64,000 bases of DNA from Candidatus Zixiibacteriota bacterium (GTDB lineage: Bacteria > Zixibacteria > MSB-5A5 > GN15 > FEB-12): contig JAJRQO010000017.1 of the NCBI GenBank assembly GCA_024280215.1, positions 1 to 64,000 of the forward strand. The letters run 5' to 3'. Shown here in pieces: positions 26,787 through 35,396 of this stretch. The position numbers and the translations under genes are program-made. Each line of letters begins with the position of its first letter. The first letter of the stretch is position 1. The notes beneath the pieces are model-generated. The model was given only the letters and a program-made list of their open reading frames with translations, searched no databases and was not told where the DNA came from.

Positions 26787-28751
26787 CTACCTTTTAATAT
26801 TCACTAATTCTTCAAGCATTGAATCGGAAGTGGTAATAATCCGAGAGTTTGCTTGGAACCCACGCTGGGCGGTAATCATGGTCGTAAACTCCTGAGCGAT
26901 ATCAACAGACGATGCTTCCAAAGCACCCGATGAAATCAATCCAGAAACTGTTGACCCTGCAACACCTTCAATAGCTTCGCCAGAGTTTGCCGATGTTTGA
27001 AAACGTGACATTCCCGCTTTACGTAAACCAGCTTGGTTGGAAAAGTCAGCAAGAGTAATTTGTGCTAATACTCTGGTTACACCATTTGAGAAGAAACCAG
27101 AAATATTACCAACTTGGTCAATTGCAATTTTATCAAGTAACCCAAGACCATAACCATCTTGTGCAACGATTGATGCAGTATGTCCACCTGGAGATTCAAA
27201 ACCTGTTAAACCATCAAATCCGTTAGGAGAACCAGCATTGACTGTTAACGAAATTGTGTCGGCTCCATTGCCTGGATCAATTGTCATTGAGTTTGCTCCA
27301 CCATTGTAGGCGAATGAATTCAACGATGCGTCACCGTTAAATTGTACAAATCCTGATTGACCAGATGTGATATTTTCACCATCTAATGCTGATGCTTCCC
27401 ATTCCCATCGGTTATCTAAACCTGATTTGAAAAATTCAAGTGATAAAATATGTTTGGCACCCAATGAGTCAAAGACTGCAATAGACGTCGAGTGTGATGT
27501 GTCCGCAGTTTCAATGACAAGTGGATTTGTACCTAAAGGACCAGTCTCTAAAAGACCACTTTCGGCTTTAATCTCTACTCCACCACCACCTAAACCTGTA
27601 AGACCAACAACAAACCCTGTCGCTGGATCAATTTCTAAATCCAAAATAGATTCAAAAGGTCCCGAAGCTGCTCCAACACCGTGTGAAGGAGTAAAACTGT
27701 CGGTAGCAACGTATGTAGAAGCTGCTCCACCTGTTGATAAAATAGTGGAGCCTATTGTTGCTCCAAAAACTCTATCAGATATATTGCCAGCTACGCCAGC
27801 AGATAATTCAATATTATAATCAGATTCTGAACCTGCAAAATCACGAGTGATAACAAATTCACCTGATACTTCATCGATTTTAGCAGAAATACCCTGAATC
27901 TTATTTACTTGAATCAATAATTCACCAATTGTAGTATTTCCATCACTAACATTAACATCTTCTGTTCGTGTACTATCAATAGTAATTGTCATATCAGAAA
28001 AATCAGTAACGCCTAAGTCTGCTAAAGTTGTACTGGTAGTTAGTAACGCTGGAGATAAAGCATTTGAACCTGTTATAGAAGTTTGTGTTGCTTGAGTACC
28101 CTCAATGATAACAGAATGAGTTCCACCAATACCATCAGCTGCTAATCCACTAACCAATGTAACACCTGAAACACTCGCACTCAGTAATGTTGGGTTCGCA
28201 GTTGTTGCCGTTGAATCAATATTATTGGAAAGAGTTACTTCTTCTGTCGAACGTGCAGGGTCTTGTTGACCAAATGGTATCGTAATCGGACCAGTAGTCG
28301 CAAGTGATGGAATAAGTCCTGCTGAGTCAGCATTTTTACCAAGAACAAACATACCAGTAGCTGGGTCAACTAAATTAGCGTTGGAATCAAATCCAAAGGC
28401 ACCTGCACGAGTATAAAATTTATTACCGTTGGTATCACCAAGAACAAAAAAACCAGAACCTTGAATCGCAAGATCAGTAATCTGACCTGTCGTTTCAAGA
28501 CCACCTTGTTGGAACAAAGTGTCAATAGCAGCTACCTGCATACCAAGACCAAGTTGAACAGGATTAGTACCACCTGATGTAGCCGATGGACGACCAGCAC
28601 CTTTAAAAGTTTGTACCAGTGCTTCCTGGAAATTCACACGACTGGCTTTATAGCCAATTGTATTAATGTTTGCGATGTTGTTACCAATTACATTCATACG
28701 AACCTGATGATTTTTCAGACCGGATACACCGGCAAATAGTGAAGCCATCAT
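26787..28751 (-). CDS. flgE: FlgE, flagellar hook protein
   Basis: 654 residues, longer than the roughly 400 residues of enteric FlgE because of extra domains in the middle. The N-terminal rod motif (LFAGVSGLKNHQVRMNVIGN then NIANINTIGYKA) and the C-terminal motif (GALEASSVDIAQEFTTMI, AQRGFQANSRIIT) are canonical. The AAGGAGGTAA ribosome site lies 10 nt before the first ATG and is partly inside a hairpin (see 28757-28778). Confidence 0.95.
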   Translation of the reverse strand: MMASLFAGVSGLKNHQVRMNVIGNNIANINTIGYKASRVNFQEALVQTFKGAGRPSATSGGTNPVQLGLGMQVAAIDTLFQQGGLETTGQITDLAIQGSGFFVLGDTNGNKFYTRAGAFGFDSNANLVDPATGMFVLGKNADSAGLIPSLATTGPITIPFGQQDPARSTEEVTLSNNIDSTATTANPTLLSASVSGVTLVSGLAADGIGGTHSVIIEGTQATQTSITGSNALSPALLTTSTTLADLGVTDFSDMTITIDSTRTEDVNVSDGNTTIGELLIQVNKIQGISAKIDEVSGEFVITRDFAGSESDYNIELSAGVAGNISDRVFGATIGSTILSTGGAASTYVATDSFTPSHGVGAASGPFESILDLEIDPATGFVVGLTGLGGGGVEIKAESGLLETGPLGTNPLVIETADTSHSTSIAVFDSLGAKHILSLEFFKSGLDNRWEWEASALDGENITSGQSGFVQFNGDASLNSFAYNGGANSMTIDPGNGADTISLTVNAGSPNGFDGLTGFESPGGHTASIVAQDGYGLGLLDKIAIDQVGNISGFFSNGVTRVLAQITLADFSNQAGLRKAGMSRFQTSANSGEAIEGVAGSTVSGLISSGALEASSVDIAQEFTTMITAQRGFQANSRIITTSDSMLEELVNIKR

Positions 28752-28756
28752 AATAT

Positions 28757-28812
28757 GGTTACCTCCTTGAGGGTAACCGGAATTTCCCTATCAAAATAGA
28801 GTCCAATTCCGG
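28757..28812 (-). promoter_or_regulatory. Tandem hairpins over the flgE ribosome site
   Basis: Two adjacent perfect hairpins share a junction. The first has arms GGTTACC (28757-28763) and GGTAACC (28772-28778) with an 8-nt loop; on the mRNA the Shine-Dalgarno AAGGAGG runs from the loop into the stem. The second has arms CCGGAATT (28777-28784) and AATTCCGG (28805-28812) with a 20-nt loop. The first could mask the ribosome site of flgE. Neither is followed by a T-run. Confidence 0.6.
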
Positions 28813-28850
28813 AATTAAATTATTAGTTATTGTTTTCTTTTCTTTTTTCA

Positions 28851-29255
28851 TTAGATAATCACCGCTGAATCTATCGAAGTGACAATACCTTCGCGTAAAT
28901 TATCTTTATCAAATGCCGTAATGATTGTTCTGTTTTCAACAGAGACAACAAATGCGGTATCATCTGAGAGTATCAATGTTTCTTTAGATCCTTTTTGTGA
29001 TGCTTTGTCAACGGCATCAGCAATTGCGTTAAGTTTATCAGCACCTAATTCAATACCGCGTGAGTAAAGACGTTGTGAAGCATGTTTGGAAAATGATATA
29101 TCACGATCCCCTGCTAACTCTTGTGAAAACATTTCTTTGAATGATTTTTCACCAGTCTGTTGCAGTTTATCTGTAGGTTTATTTCTGTCAGCAATCTCAA
29201 TCAAATTGATTGGACGCTGATAGTTATTTATTTTCATACCACTTCCTATGCTCAT
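28851..29255 (-). CDS. TIGR02530-type flagellar operon protein
   Basis: About 134 residues. The C-terminal domain has the family pattern FSKHASQRLYSRGIEL, then ENRTIITA and the ending IDSAVII. Members are always found between flgD and flgE; the function is unclear. Of three possible starts I prefer the ATG at 29255, which is 8 nt from GAGGT; a later ATG at 29237 with AGGA is also possible. Confidence 0.82.
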   Translation of the reverse strand: MSIGSGMKINNYQRPINLIEIADRNKPTDKLQQTGEKSFKEMFSQELAGDRDISFSKHASQRLYSRGIELGADKLNAIADAVDKASQKGSKETLILSDDTAFVVSVENRTIITAFDKDNLREGIVTSIDSAVII

Positions 29256-29268
29256 CTTCATCTACCTC

Positions 29269-30084
29269 TTATGGGTTCCAAGTAACCGAACGGTCATCAG
29301 AACTATCGGTGTCATCTGTTGTTCCTGATGTATCAGTAGTACCTGTGGAACCTGTATTCCCAGTAGAACTTGTATCATCAGTATCATTATCTGTTGAGGT
29401 GTCAAAAGAACCAACATCTCCAACCGCAGTAATTGAACCAAGAGGAATTTCTGTTCCTTGGATGCGTAAGAATGCTGCACCATCACGATAGATTACTGAT
29501 TCAACGGTACCAGTTAGTGAAAGGTTTGGAGTAAACGAAGTACCATCGGAACGTGAAGCAGTCGCTTCAATTGTGTAGTATCCTTCTTCAACTCTGTTCC
29601 CAGTACTATCGTTACCATCCCACTGAATAGAATTAACACCAGCATCAAGGTTACTTTGTTTTAGAGTAGTCACCGTATTACCGTTAACATCCTTAACAGT
29701 AAACTCAACTGAATCAACACTTGTCGTGAGACTATAGTTGATAACCGCAGGTTTATCATGATTATAATATATACCACTATAACTTGCCTGTGCATCTTTT
29801 CCAATTAATCCAGATGCCATCACATTGTTTAATGATTGCATTTGAAGAAAATCTAAGTCATTAGATTTATCTATACCGTCAGCAATATTATTCATCTGTT
29901 CCAAAGTTGAGAACTGTGCCAACTGTGCAATAGATTCTTCATTAGACATTGGTTCAAGCGGATCTTGATATTGCATCTGTGCAACTAACAATTGCAAGAA
30001 ATCATCTTTTCCAAGTTCCTGCATCGACCCTGTGTCTCTCACACTACCATCAAGATTTGTTGCGACTGGTGATATAAATCCCAT
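29269..30084 (-). CDS. flgD: FlgD, hook cap / hook assembly protein
   Basis: 271 residues. The N-terminal motif (LGKDDFLQLLVAQMQYQDPL, then EESIAQLAQFSTLEQM) is the FlgD signature; a FlgD Ig-like domain follows (QWDGNDSTGNRVEEGYYT). The C-terminal 45 residues are a Thr/Ser/Asp/Gly low-complexity tail, unusual for FlgD. It caps the growing hook. It lies 11 bp after fliK. Confidence 0.93.
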   Translation of the reverse strand: MGFISPVATNLDGSVRDTGSMQELGKDDFLQLLVAQMQYQDPLEPMSNEESIAQLAQFSTLEQMNNIADGIDKSNDLDFLQMQSLNNVMASGLIGKDAQASYSGIYYNHDKPAVINYSLTTSVDSVEFTVKDVNGNTVTTLKQSNLDAGVNSIQWDGNDSTGNRVEEGYYTIEATASRSDGTSFTPNLSLTGTVESVIYRDGAAFLRIQGTEIPLGSITAVGDVGSFDTSTDNDTDDTSSTGNTGSTGTTDTSGTTDDTDSSDDRSVTWNP

Positions 30085-30094
30085 AATAAAACTC

Positions 30095-31552
30095 CTATGC
30101 TAAATAGTTCACCGAACCAGTTGACAATGTCTGTGCTGATGACTTGACTGGTTGTTGAACCTTTTCTATTTCGTTTCGTTCAAATTGATTTAAATCAATA
30201 TTTTTAAATGACATTTTTCTCTGCCATTGCTGTTTCTGTTGGTATTGTTCGTTTTGATTCTGTTGACCATCAAGAGTGACGTCAATTTTATCAACATTAA
30301 TATCAATCTTTTGTAATTGGTCTACCAATTTTGACATAGAACTGTCTAAGGCCTGCTTAGCATTCACAGATGTCACCATCAGTTTAGCACGTAATTTTCC
30401 ACCATGGAAACTCAAACTTAGTTTTGCTGGTCCGAGATTTTCTGGATTCATTTTGATGACTACCGCCTGAGAATTTGGACGAAGAACGGATTTGATATTT
30501 TCAGGAAGTTGCATCCGCACATGTTTAACATCTTCTTTAACTTCTATGTTTTCAGCAGAATCAGTACCAATAGCGTTAAAGCTTGTCATAATTTGTTCAT
30601 TGCTCTGATTTAGAGCTTCACCATTAAGTGATAATTGTTGGTTAGCTTTTGAAACATTATTTACGAATCGACCATTAGCATCAACATTCACTTTTTCAAT
30701 GAGACCATTATTTAATTGAGGCTTCAAAGTTTGTACTTCATCAAACAGACCACTCTCATCAAGCACAGCTGCTTTAGGATGAGAGGTAGTTGTTTGTAAT
30801 TCGTTAATTTTTATCTGATTTTGCTTCAACGATGCTTTTAAAACAGTAGAATTTTGTTCACCTACCAAGCTAATTTCAACTGGCTTGAGTACATTCTGTG
30901 ATAATTTTGCTTCGCTGGATTTTATTTCAATACTTTGTATATCAACTTTTTCTATCATAGATTCTAATTTTTTAAGATAAGAAGAATCCTGTATCGCAAC
31001 TCTATCTTGAGTACCATTCAAACTGTTATTTTGCATGGAGTCTATAGGAAGTGTCACCGTCAGTTGTTTTCCGTTGGTTCCTTCAATTGTCAAAGCAACT
31101 TTAGAATCAACAATTTCTTTTGAGAGTACTTTGTACTGACCATTTTCAAGTTCGACATTTTGTTGGGCAAGAATTTCTTTAATATTGATATTCTGTGTTG
31201 ATTTGTTTTGAGGCATCATTTCCTGAAGTTCTTTGTTAAACATCTTCACATTTTCAGCAACTTCAGCCTGCCCCATCATATCATCTTCTGAAACAAGACC
31301 AAGCAAATTATTTGATTCTGCTGTTTCCATTTGTTGCGGCATAACTTGTTGATTCACTTGACCAGAACCCAAAAGCTCAGGAGCTACCGATTGTAACATA
31401 TTACCAAATACCATATCAAATGATGGTTCGGTAGATTCTCCACCTTGAACATCTTTCTGTTTTGTTGGTTCAATCAGACCAAACTGATTGTTGACAGTTG
31501 CGCTTGGATTCCCAAGCATAAGATCAAATATGTTTACGTTCGTGTTAGTCAT
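30095..31552 (-). CDS. fliK: FliK, hook-length control protein
   Basis: 485 residues, Gln/Asn/Ser-rich with low complexity over most of its length as usual for the molecular ruler. The C-terminal FliK domain (about 360-440) has MNPENLGPAKLSLSFHGGKL and a helix that contacts FlhB. The tail is Gln-rich. It acts with FlhB (NPTH) to stop hook export. It lies 2 bp after the motE-like gene. Confidence 0.9.
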   Translation of the reverse strand: MTNTNVNIFDLMLGNPSATVNNQFGLIEPTKQKDVQGGESTEPSFDMVFGNMLQSVAPELLGSGQVNQQVMPQQMETAESNNLLGLVSEDDMMGQAEVAENVKMFNKELQEMMPQNKSTQNINIKEILAQQNVELENGQYKVLSKEIVDSKVALTIEGTNGKQLTVTLPIDSMQNNSLNGTQDRVAIQDSSYLKKLESMIEKVDIQSIEIKSSEAKLSQNVLKPVEISLVGEQNSTVLKASLKQNQIKINELQTTTSHPKAAVLDESGLFDEVQTLKPQLNNGLIEKVNVDANGRFVNNVSKANQQLSLNGEALNQSNEQIMTSFNAIGTDSAENIEVKEDVKHVRMQLPENIKSVLRPNSQAVVIKMNPENLGPAKLSLSFHGGKLRAKLMVTSVNAKQALDSSMSKLVDQLQKIDINVDKIDVTLDGQQNQNEQYQQKQQWQRKMSFKNIDLNQFERNEIEKVQQPVKSSAQTLSTGSVNYLA

Positions 31553-31554
31553 TT

Positions 31555-32337
31555 TTATTTTTCAGCTATCGTTATCATTTTTTTAGAAAGTGCTGCTGCT
31601 CGTTTAGCTGGTAATAGTTGTAAAACTAAAGCAGCGTTTTTACTTTTCATTCTTGGAAGAAGTGCGACGACTGTATTGTCATCCAAATTCATCATCAGTT
31701 TTGCGACCGCACGCGAATCCATACCATCATACAGTTTTGCTAATTGGCTGGTTCTGTTTGATTCGGCATGTTCAATACGAATAATTTTTGCGTCTACTGA
31801 TTTTTCCATTTTAAATAATTCTTTTTCACGAGAATCTAATTCTATTGTGCGTGTTTTAATTGCTAATTTTTCTTTTTCAATCCAACTCATCTGTTCAAGT
31901 GAATCTTCAACGGACATGCCATCTGCTTCACTTAATTCTGAATCAGTCGGGGTATATTCAAGTGTTGCTAAATTGGCAACAATTTTTTCAATCGCTTTCG
32001 AGTCAAACTCATCCTCATCAAATTCTGGATAATCATCTTCATTTTGAGCATGTTCATCATCAACTTCTGAATCATGAGAATCTTCTTTCGAAACATGTTT
32101 ATCTGAATTTTGCTCAACTTGAGAAGAGTCAGCTTTTTCGTCAGAATGTTCTACATCTGCAGTCGACGAATCTTTGAGCATAAATGCGACACCAAATGCG
32201 ATACCGCCGATTAAAACCAAGCCTCCAACGCCAAACATGATATACTTCATCAAGTTACTTTTTGGTTTTGATTCATCTGTTGCCTTCGCATCAGCTGATT
32301 CTGGTGTGGTTTCTTCTTTTTTCTTATCTTCTGCCAT
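31555..32337 (-). CDS. MotE/YlxF-like flagellar protein with MgtE-N domain
   Basis: 260 residues. Cytoplasmic acidic N-tail, a single membrane segment (about 30-52), a long acidic linker, a coiled coil (about 150-200; EKEKLAIKTRTIELDSREKE) and a C-terminal MgtE N-domain-like bundle (AKLYDGMDSRAVAKLMMNLD, then LLPRMKSKNAALVLQLLP). This is the layout of MotE/YlxF/FlbB, a chaperone-like partner of the stator protein MotB. It is in the ylxF position before fliK and is the first gene of the operon here. Confidence 0.85.
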   Translation of the reverse strand: MAEDKKKEETTPESADAKATDESKPKSNLMKYIMFGVGGLVLIGGIAFGVAFMLKDSSTADVEHSDEKADSSQVEQNSDKHVSKEDSHDSEVDDEHAQNEDDYPEFDEDEFDSKAIEKIVANLATLEYTPTDSELSEADGMSVEDSLEQMSWIEKEKLAIKTRTIELDSREKELFKMEKSVDAKIIRIEHAESNRTSQLAKLYDGMDSRAVAKLMMNLDDNTVVALLPRMKSKNAALVLQLLPAKRAAALSKKMITIAEK

Positions 32338-32386
32338 TGTTTATCCAAAAATTATGCATTTATTCTAACTTTTCATCTTCCTGTAA

Positions 32387-32402
32387 AGCAGTAGCCATGC
32401 CA
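32387..32402 (-). promoter_or_regulatory. Candidate sigma-54 promoter of the flagellar operon
   Basis: Minus strand TGGCATGGCTACTGCT. It has GG and GC elements with exactly 10 bp between them, as required for -24/-12 promoters (consensus TGGCACG-N4-TTGCW), with two mismatches. It lies about 50 bp upstream of the first gene. Motif match only. Confidence 0.4.
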
Positions 32403-32548
32403 AAGCCAAAGGCTTATTTATAACTTATTACAGAGTTGTCGTTTACGAGAGATATTGATTTTTTGATGAGTTGAGTAAAAAGTTGAAATCTGGAATTATT
32501 TTCCCGATTGAATGGAAGAAATGAGCCGAAATTGAGAAAATTTGATTC

Positions 32549-32569
32549 ACATCACATAGAATGTGATGT
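32549..32569. repeat. Perfect inverted repeat between mtaB and the flagellar operon
   Basis: ACATCACAT (32549-32557) and ATGTGATGT (32561-32569) with a 3-bp centre, 2 bp beyond the mtaB stop codon. There is no T-run directly after it on the minus strand, so it could be a weak terminator or an operator. The half-site orientation is opposite to that of CRP. Confidence 0.6.
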
Positions 32570-32571
32570 TT

Positions 32572-33870
32572 CTAAATTAGATCTCCCTCAATATAGTCCG
32601 AATGCGATGTGGTAATCTTGACTTTATAGACTGATTTATCAGGAGTGATAGAATTTGGCAGTTTGACCTTGAGATAATTGTCTGAAACACCAAAATAATG
32701 CCCATCAGGCTGCAATTTATGTTCTGAAATGACATCCAAAGTCTGACCTATTTGACGTTTGAGGGCGTTTTCTTTGATTTTGTTGGAAATACGGGTTAGA
32801 TAAGCATTCCGTTCTTTGATAATGCGAGGGTCAATTTTGTCAGACATCTGCGATGCGGGTGTTCCCTCTCGGTCAGAATAGCTGAAAACATGCAGATAAT
32901 CGATCAGCCCCGACTCTACAAGTTTTGCCGTTCGCATGAAATCCTCATCAGTTTCACCAGGGAAACCAACGATCACATCAGCCCCTATAATAGTGTTCGG
33001 TACCGCTTTTTTGAGAAGTTCAACCCGGTTGATATATCGTTTTTGATCGTATGGACGAAGCATCTTTTTGAGAATCTGAGATGAACCCGCCTGAAGTGGC
33101 AGATGCATATGACGGCAGATTCGTCCGTTTGAGTCAGCATACATCTCAATAAAATCATCCCGAACAGTTTGCGGTTCAATCGATGAGACCCGCAATCTAT
33201 ATAAATCTGTCTCTGCCATGATATGTTTACAAAGCGAAGTCAGATTTTTCATACGTGGTTCTTGATTATTTTTATAATGACCAATATGTACCGCAGTCAG
33301 GACAACTTCATTATAGCCATTTTCAACCAGCATATTTATTTCATCGATAATGTCAGTGGCAGCACGGTTTTTGATTCTCCCTCGCACGGTTGGAATTATA
33401 CAGAATGAACACCATTGGTTACAACCGTCGGAAATTTTCAGCCATGCTCTATTATGATCAAAAAAATCGGTGACCATTGTTGAACAAGATTTGTCTGGCT
33501 CCTCGGTAAAAAGATCAGGAAATTTAGCTGGGACAATGGTAGCTATATCATCTTTTTGGGCGTTGTTGACAATCAAGTCGACCGCTTCCATCCCCTCAAC
33601 CAAGGCAGGGTCATTGTCCACATAACAGCCAGTCACGACAATTTTCGAGTTTGGGTTCTGACGAGAGGCACGACGAATCATCGCCCGACAGTCAGCATCG
33701 GCTTTGTGAGTGACAGTACAGGTATTGATAATATAAATATCGGCAGCTTCTTTTTGATTTGCCCGCTCGAATCCGTAGGGGTAGAGCTGGGCGGCGATTT
33801 TTTCGGACTCATATTGGTTGAGCCGACATCCGAGAGTCTGGACTGATATTTTTTTAGTCTTGTTTGCCAT
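32572..33870 (-). CDS. mtaB: MtaB, tRNA t6A37 methylthiotransferase
   Basis: 432 residues. N-terminal MTTase domain with TLGCRLNQYES and two further cluster cysteines (INTCTVT, VVTGCY), a radical-SAM domain with SDGCNQWCSFCIIPTVRGR, and a C-terminal TRAM domain (from about residue 370). It adds a methylthio group to t6A at position 37 of tRNAs reading ANN codons. The Asn-tract MiaB alternative is less likely because of the QTLGCRLN opening typical of MtaB. Confidence 0.93.
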   Translation of the reverse strand: MANKTKKISVQTLGCRLNQYESEKIAAQLYPYGFERANQKEAADIYIINTCTVTHKADADCRAMIRRASRQNPNSKIVVTGCYVDNDPALVEGMEAVDLIVNNAQKDDIATIVPAKFPDLFTEEPDKSCSTMVTDFFDHNRAWLKISDGCNQWCSFCIIPTVRGRIKNRAATDIIDEINMLVENGYNEVVLTAVHIGHYKNNQEPRMKNLTSLCKHIMAETDLYRLRVSSIEPQTVRDDFIEMYADSNGRICRHMHLPLQAGSSQILKKMLRPYDQKRYINRVELLKKAVPNTIIGADVIVGFPGETDEDFMRTAKLVESGLIDYLHVFSYSDREGTPASQMSDKIDPRIIKERNAYLTRISNKIKENALKRQIGQTLDVISEHKLQPDGHYFGVSDNYLKVKLPNSITPDKSVYKVKITTSHSDYIEGDLI

Positions 33871-34726
33871 AGTTTGCTAATATACGTAAATAATTCGGTT
33901 TGTGGAGCGGTTTTTTAGTATTGTGCTTTTGTAGGGTTCGGGCATGCCCGAACCGCCCAATTTGTACCGACAGGGCATTGCCCTGTCTTGAGGAACAGGC
34001 ATGCCAGTTCCCTACATTATAAAAACACACCTTTTACCGACTTTTAAAAGAGGGGAAACAATTATAAAAACATAAAAATCACTCTATTTGATGTCATTCC
34101 GTACCTACAAACCCCTTCCCCGACTTGATCGGGGATCCAGTATATTAGACAGGGCAATGCCCTGTCGGTACATTATTTGAAATGGGTTCAGTCGCATATA
34201 AAACATCTTTTTTCCTTATTTTTATTGTCCCTTTTTCATCATTAATAATTCCCCCGCAGGGGGTTATGGCGAAATGGCTTTGCCTTACAAAATGGCTTAA
34301 AGCCATTTTTGTTTATACTTATTGTAGACTTTTTGGACATGCTCTTTTCTCTCATATTTAATGTTCTTCCATTCTATATGGAAAATTAAGTAACTGCGTT
34401 TTATATGTAGTTAATTTGTTACTGTACTGGATTCCGCCTTTGGCGGAAAGGAGTTGTGGAGAATCGGTATCTCTTTTCAAAAAGTGAAAAAGATACTTTG
34501 TTAATAAAAATAATATCTCAATCTATGAATTATTTTCAATACTTCAAACTCTCCTCTCCGCTGAAAGCGGAGTCCAGAATATTTCAATATTCTGTGTACT
34601 AAATAATCATAAATTTTATCCTAATAAATCAAAATTGGCATAACTTGTTTCTGCACTGGATTCCGGCTAAAGCCGGAAAGGAGTAGTGGAGAATCGAGCC
34701 TCAACTCAAAAATTGAAAATGAGTTT
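33871..34726. repeat. Repeat-dense intergenic region
   Basis: No gene is visible in 856 bp. From 33931 (GTAGGG) to 34014 (CCCTAC) there is a composite element with three hairpins: GGTTCGGGCATGCCCGAACC (33935-33954), GACAGGGCATTGCCCTGTC (33969-33987) and GGAACAGGCATGCCAGTTCC (33992-34011). Next come a CCCCGA/TCGGGG hairpin (34118-34134), an inverted copy of the GACAGGGCA palindrome (34148-34166), a roughly 140-bp element (about 34189-34329), and two copies of a TGGATTCC-hairpin-GGAAAGGAGT element (about 34427-34480 and 34653-34720). Confidence 0.8.
34189..34329 (+). repeat. About 140-bp interspersed element, copy 1
   Basis: It begins AAATGGGTTCAGTCGCATATA, passes through GCGAAATGGCTTTGCCTTA, ends with the hairpin AAATGGCTTAAAGCCATTT and then an AT-rich stretch ending TTGTAG. 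The same order of blocks occurs at about 54487-54640 and, truncated and inverted, at the left end of the window. Confidence 0.8.
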
Positions 34727-34936
34727 TTATGATTTTTTGATGATAAATGGCAGGGCGGTCAACAACAGACCGACTGTAACAAGCCAAAATGTGTTTGATA
34801 TAAAGTATGGGACAAGCACCAAAGCGATGCCACAACCAAGAGGGATTACTGCTCGTTGTTTACGACCATAGATAAATAATCCGCCTCCGATAGAGCCGAA
34901 AATCAATCCGTAAAATAATAGTGAGGTGCTTTCCAT
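34727..34936 (-). CDS. Small two-helix membrane protein
   Basis: 69 residues, nearly all hydrophobic: two to three short membrane helices with a basic loop (GRKQRAVIP) and a KKS end. Similar small proteins are widespread in databases under vague names (for example 'amino acid transport protein') without experimental support. Translation start has only a weak AAAG ribosome site. Function unknown. Confidence 0.6.
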   Translation of the reverse strand: MESTSLLFYGLIFGSIGGGLFIYGRKQRAVIPLGCGIALVLVPYFISNTFWLVTVGLLLTALPFIIKKS

Positions 34937-34963
34937 AAAGTGCTTTCTGATTTGTTCATGACT

Positions 34964-34990
34964 GTCGAAACCGCAGGGGTTTCGACCTAC
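34964..34990. repeat. GTCGAAACC hairpin repeat, copy 2
   Basis: Arms GTCGAAACC (34964-34972) and GGTTTCGAC (34978-34986), followed by CTAC. It matches the hairpin at 447-473 except that the T-A pair at the top of the stem there is C-G here: both sides changed together. Confidence 0.8.
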
Positions 34991-35072
34991 TTAGCTTAAG
35001 AAAGAATGATTATAAGCTGTACAATTGATTGAAATCAATATTATTAGGGCAATAATTGTAAAATAATATCTT

Positions 35073-35396
35073 CTATTCTTCATCTACAACTTCCCCATCG
35101 TCCTCTTTTTTGGCTTCTAAGCATTTGCTCAGCGGGGTAAACATAAACAGTATCAGCACAAAGGCTGGGATAAAAAATGGGAGATAAAAAGTGATAAGTG
35201 GTGGCATAACCGAAGTTTCGGTCGGCATTGCACCTGATGGGTTGCCGTATTCGAGCCATCCGCCATTGCCATCTGCAGCCCAATAGTTTTCTCCCGCCAT
35301 AAAATTGTAAGAATCACCATAAATGCCCTGAAGAGTATAGCCAACCAGAAAATAGAGTGCAAACAGCACAACGAGTAGTATTATGTTTTTATTCAT
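35073..35396 (-). CDS. Small membrane protein of unknown function
   Basis: 107 residues: a membrane segment near the N-terminus (about 4-24), an extracytoplasmic loop with Trp/Gly/Asn (about 30-62), a second membrane segment (about 67-88) and an acidic C-terminal tail. I recognise no family. It stands alone. Confidence 0.65.
   Translation of the reverse strand: MNKNIILLVVLFALYFLVGYTLQGIYGDSYNFMAGENYWAADGNGGWLEYGNPSGAMPTETSVMPPLITFYLPFFIPAFVLILFMFTPLSKCLEAKKEDDGEVVDEE

Noticed and set aside
27367-27819. Long plus-strand open frame opposite flgE
   Set aside because: It is a Pro/Ser-rich shadow of the hook gene's codon pattern, with no start signal.
32549-32569. CRP/FNR operator
   Set aside because: The half-sites are in the TCACA...TGTGA order, the reverse of CRP, and do not match TTGAT-N4-ATCAA.
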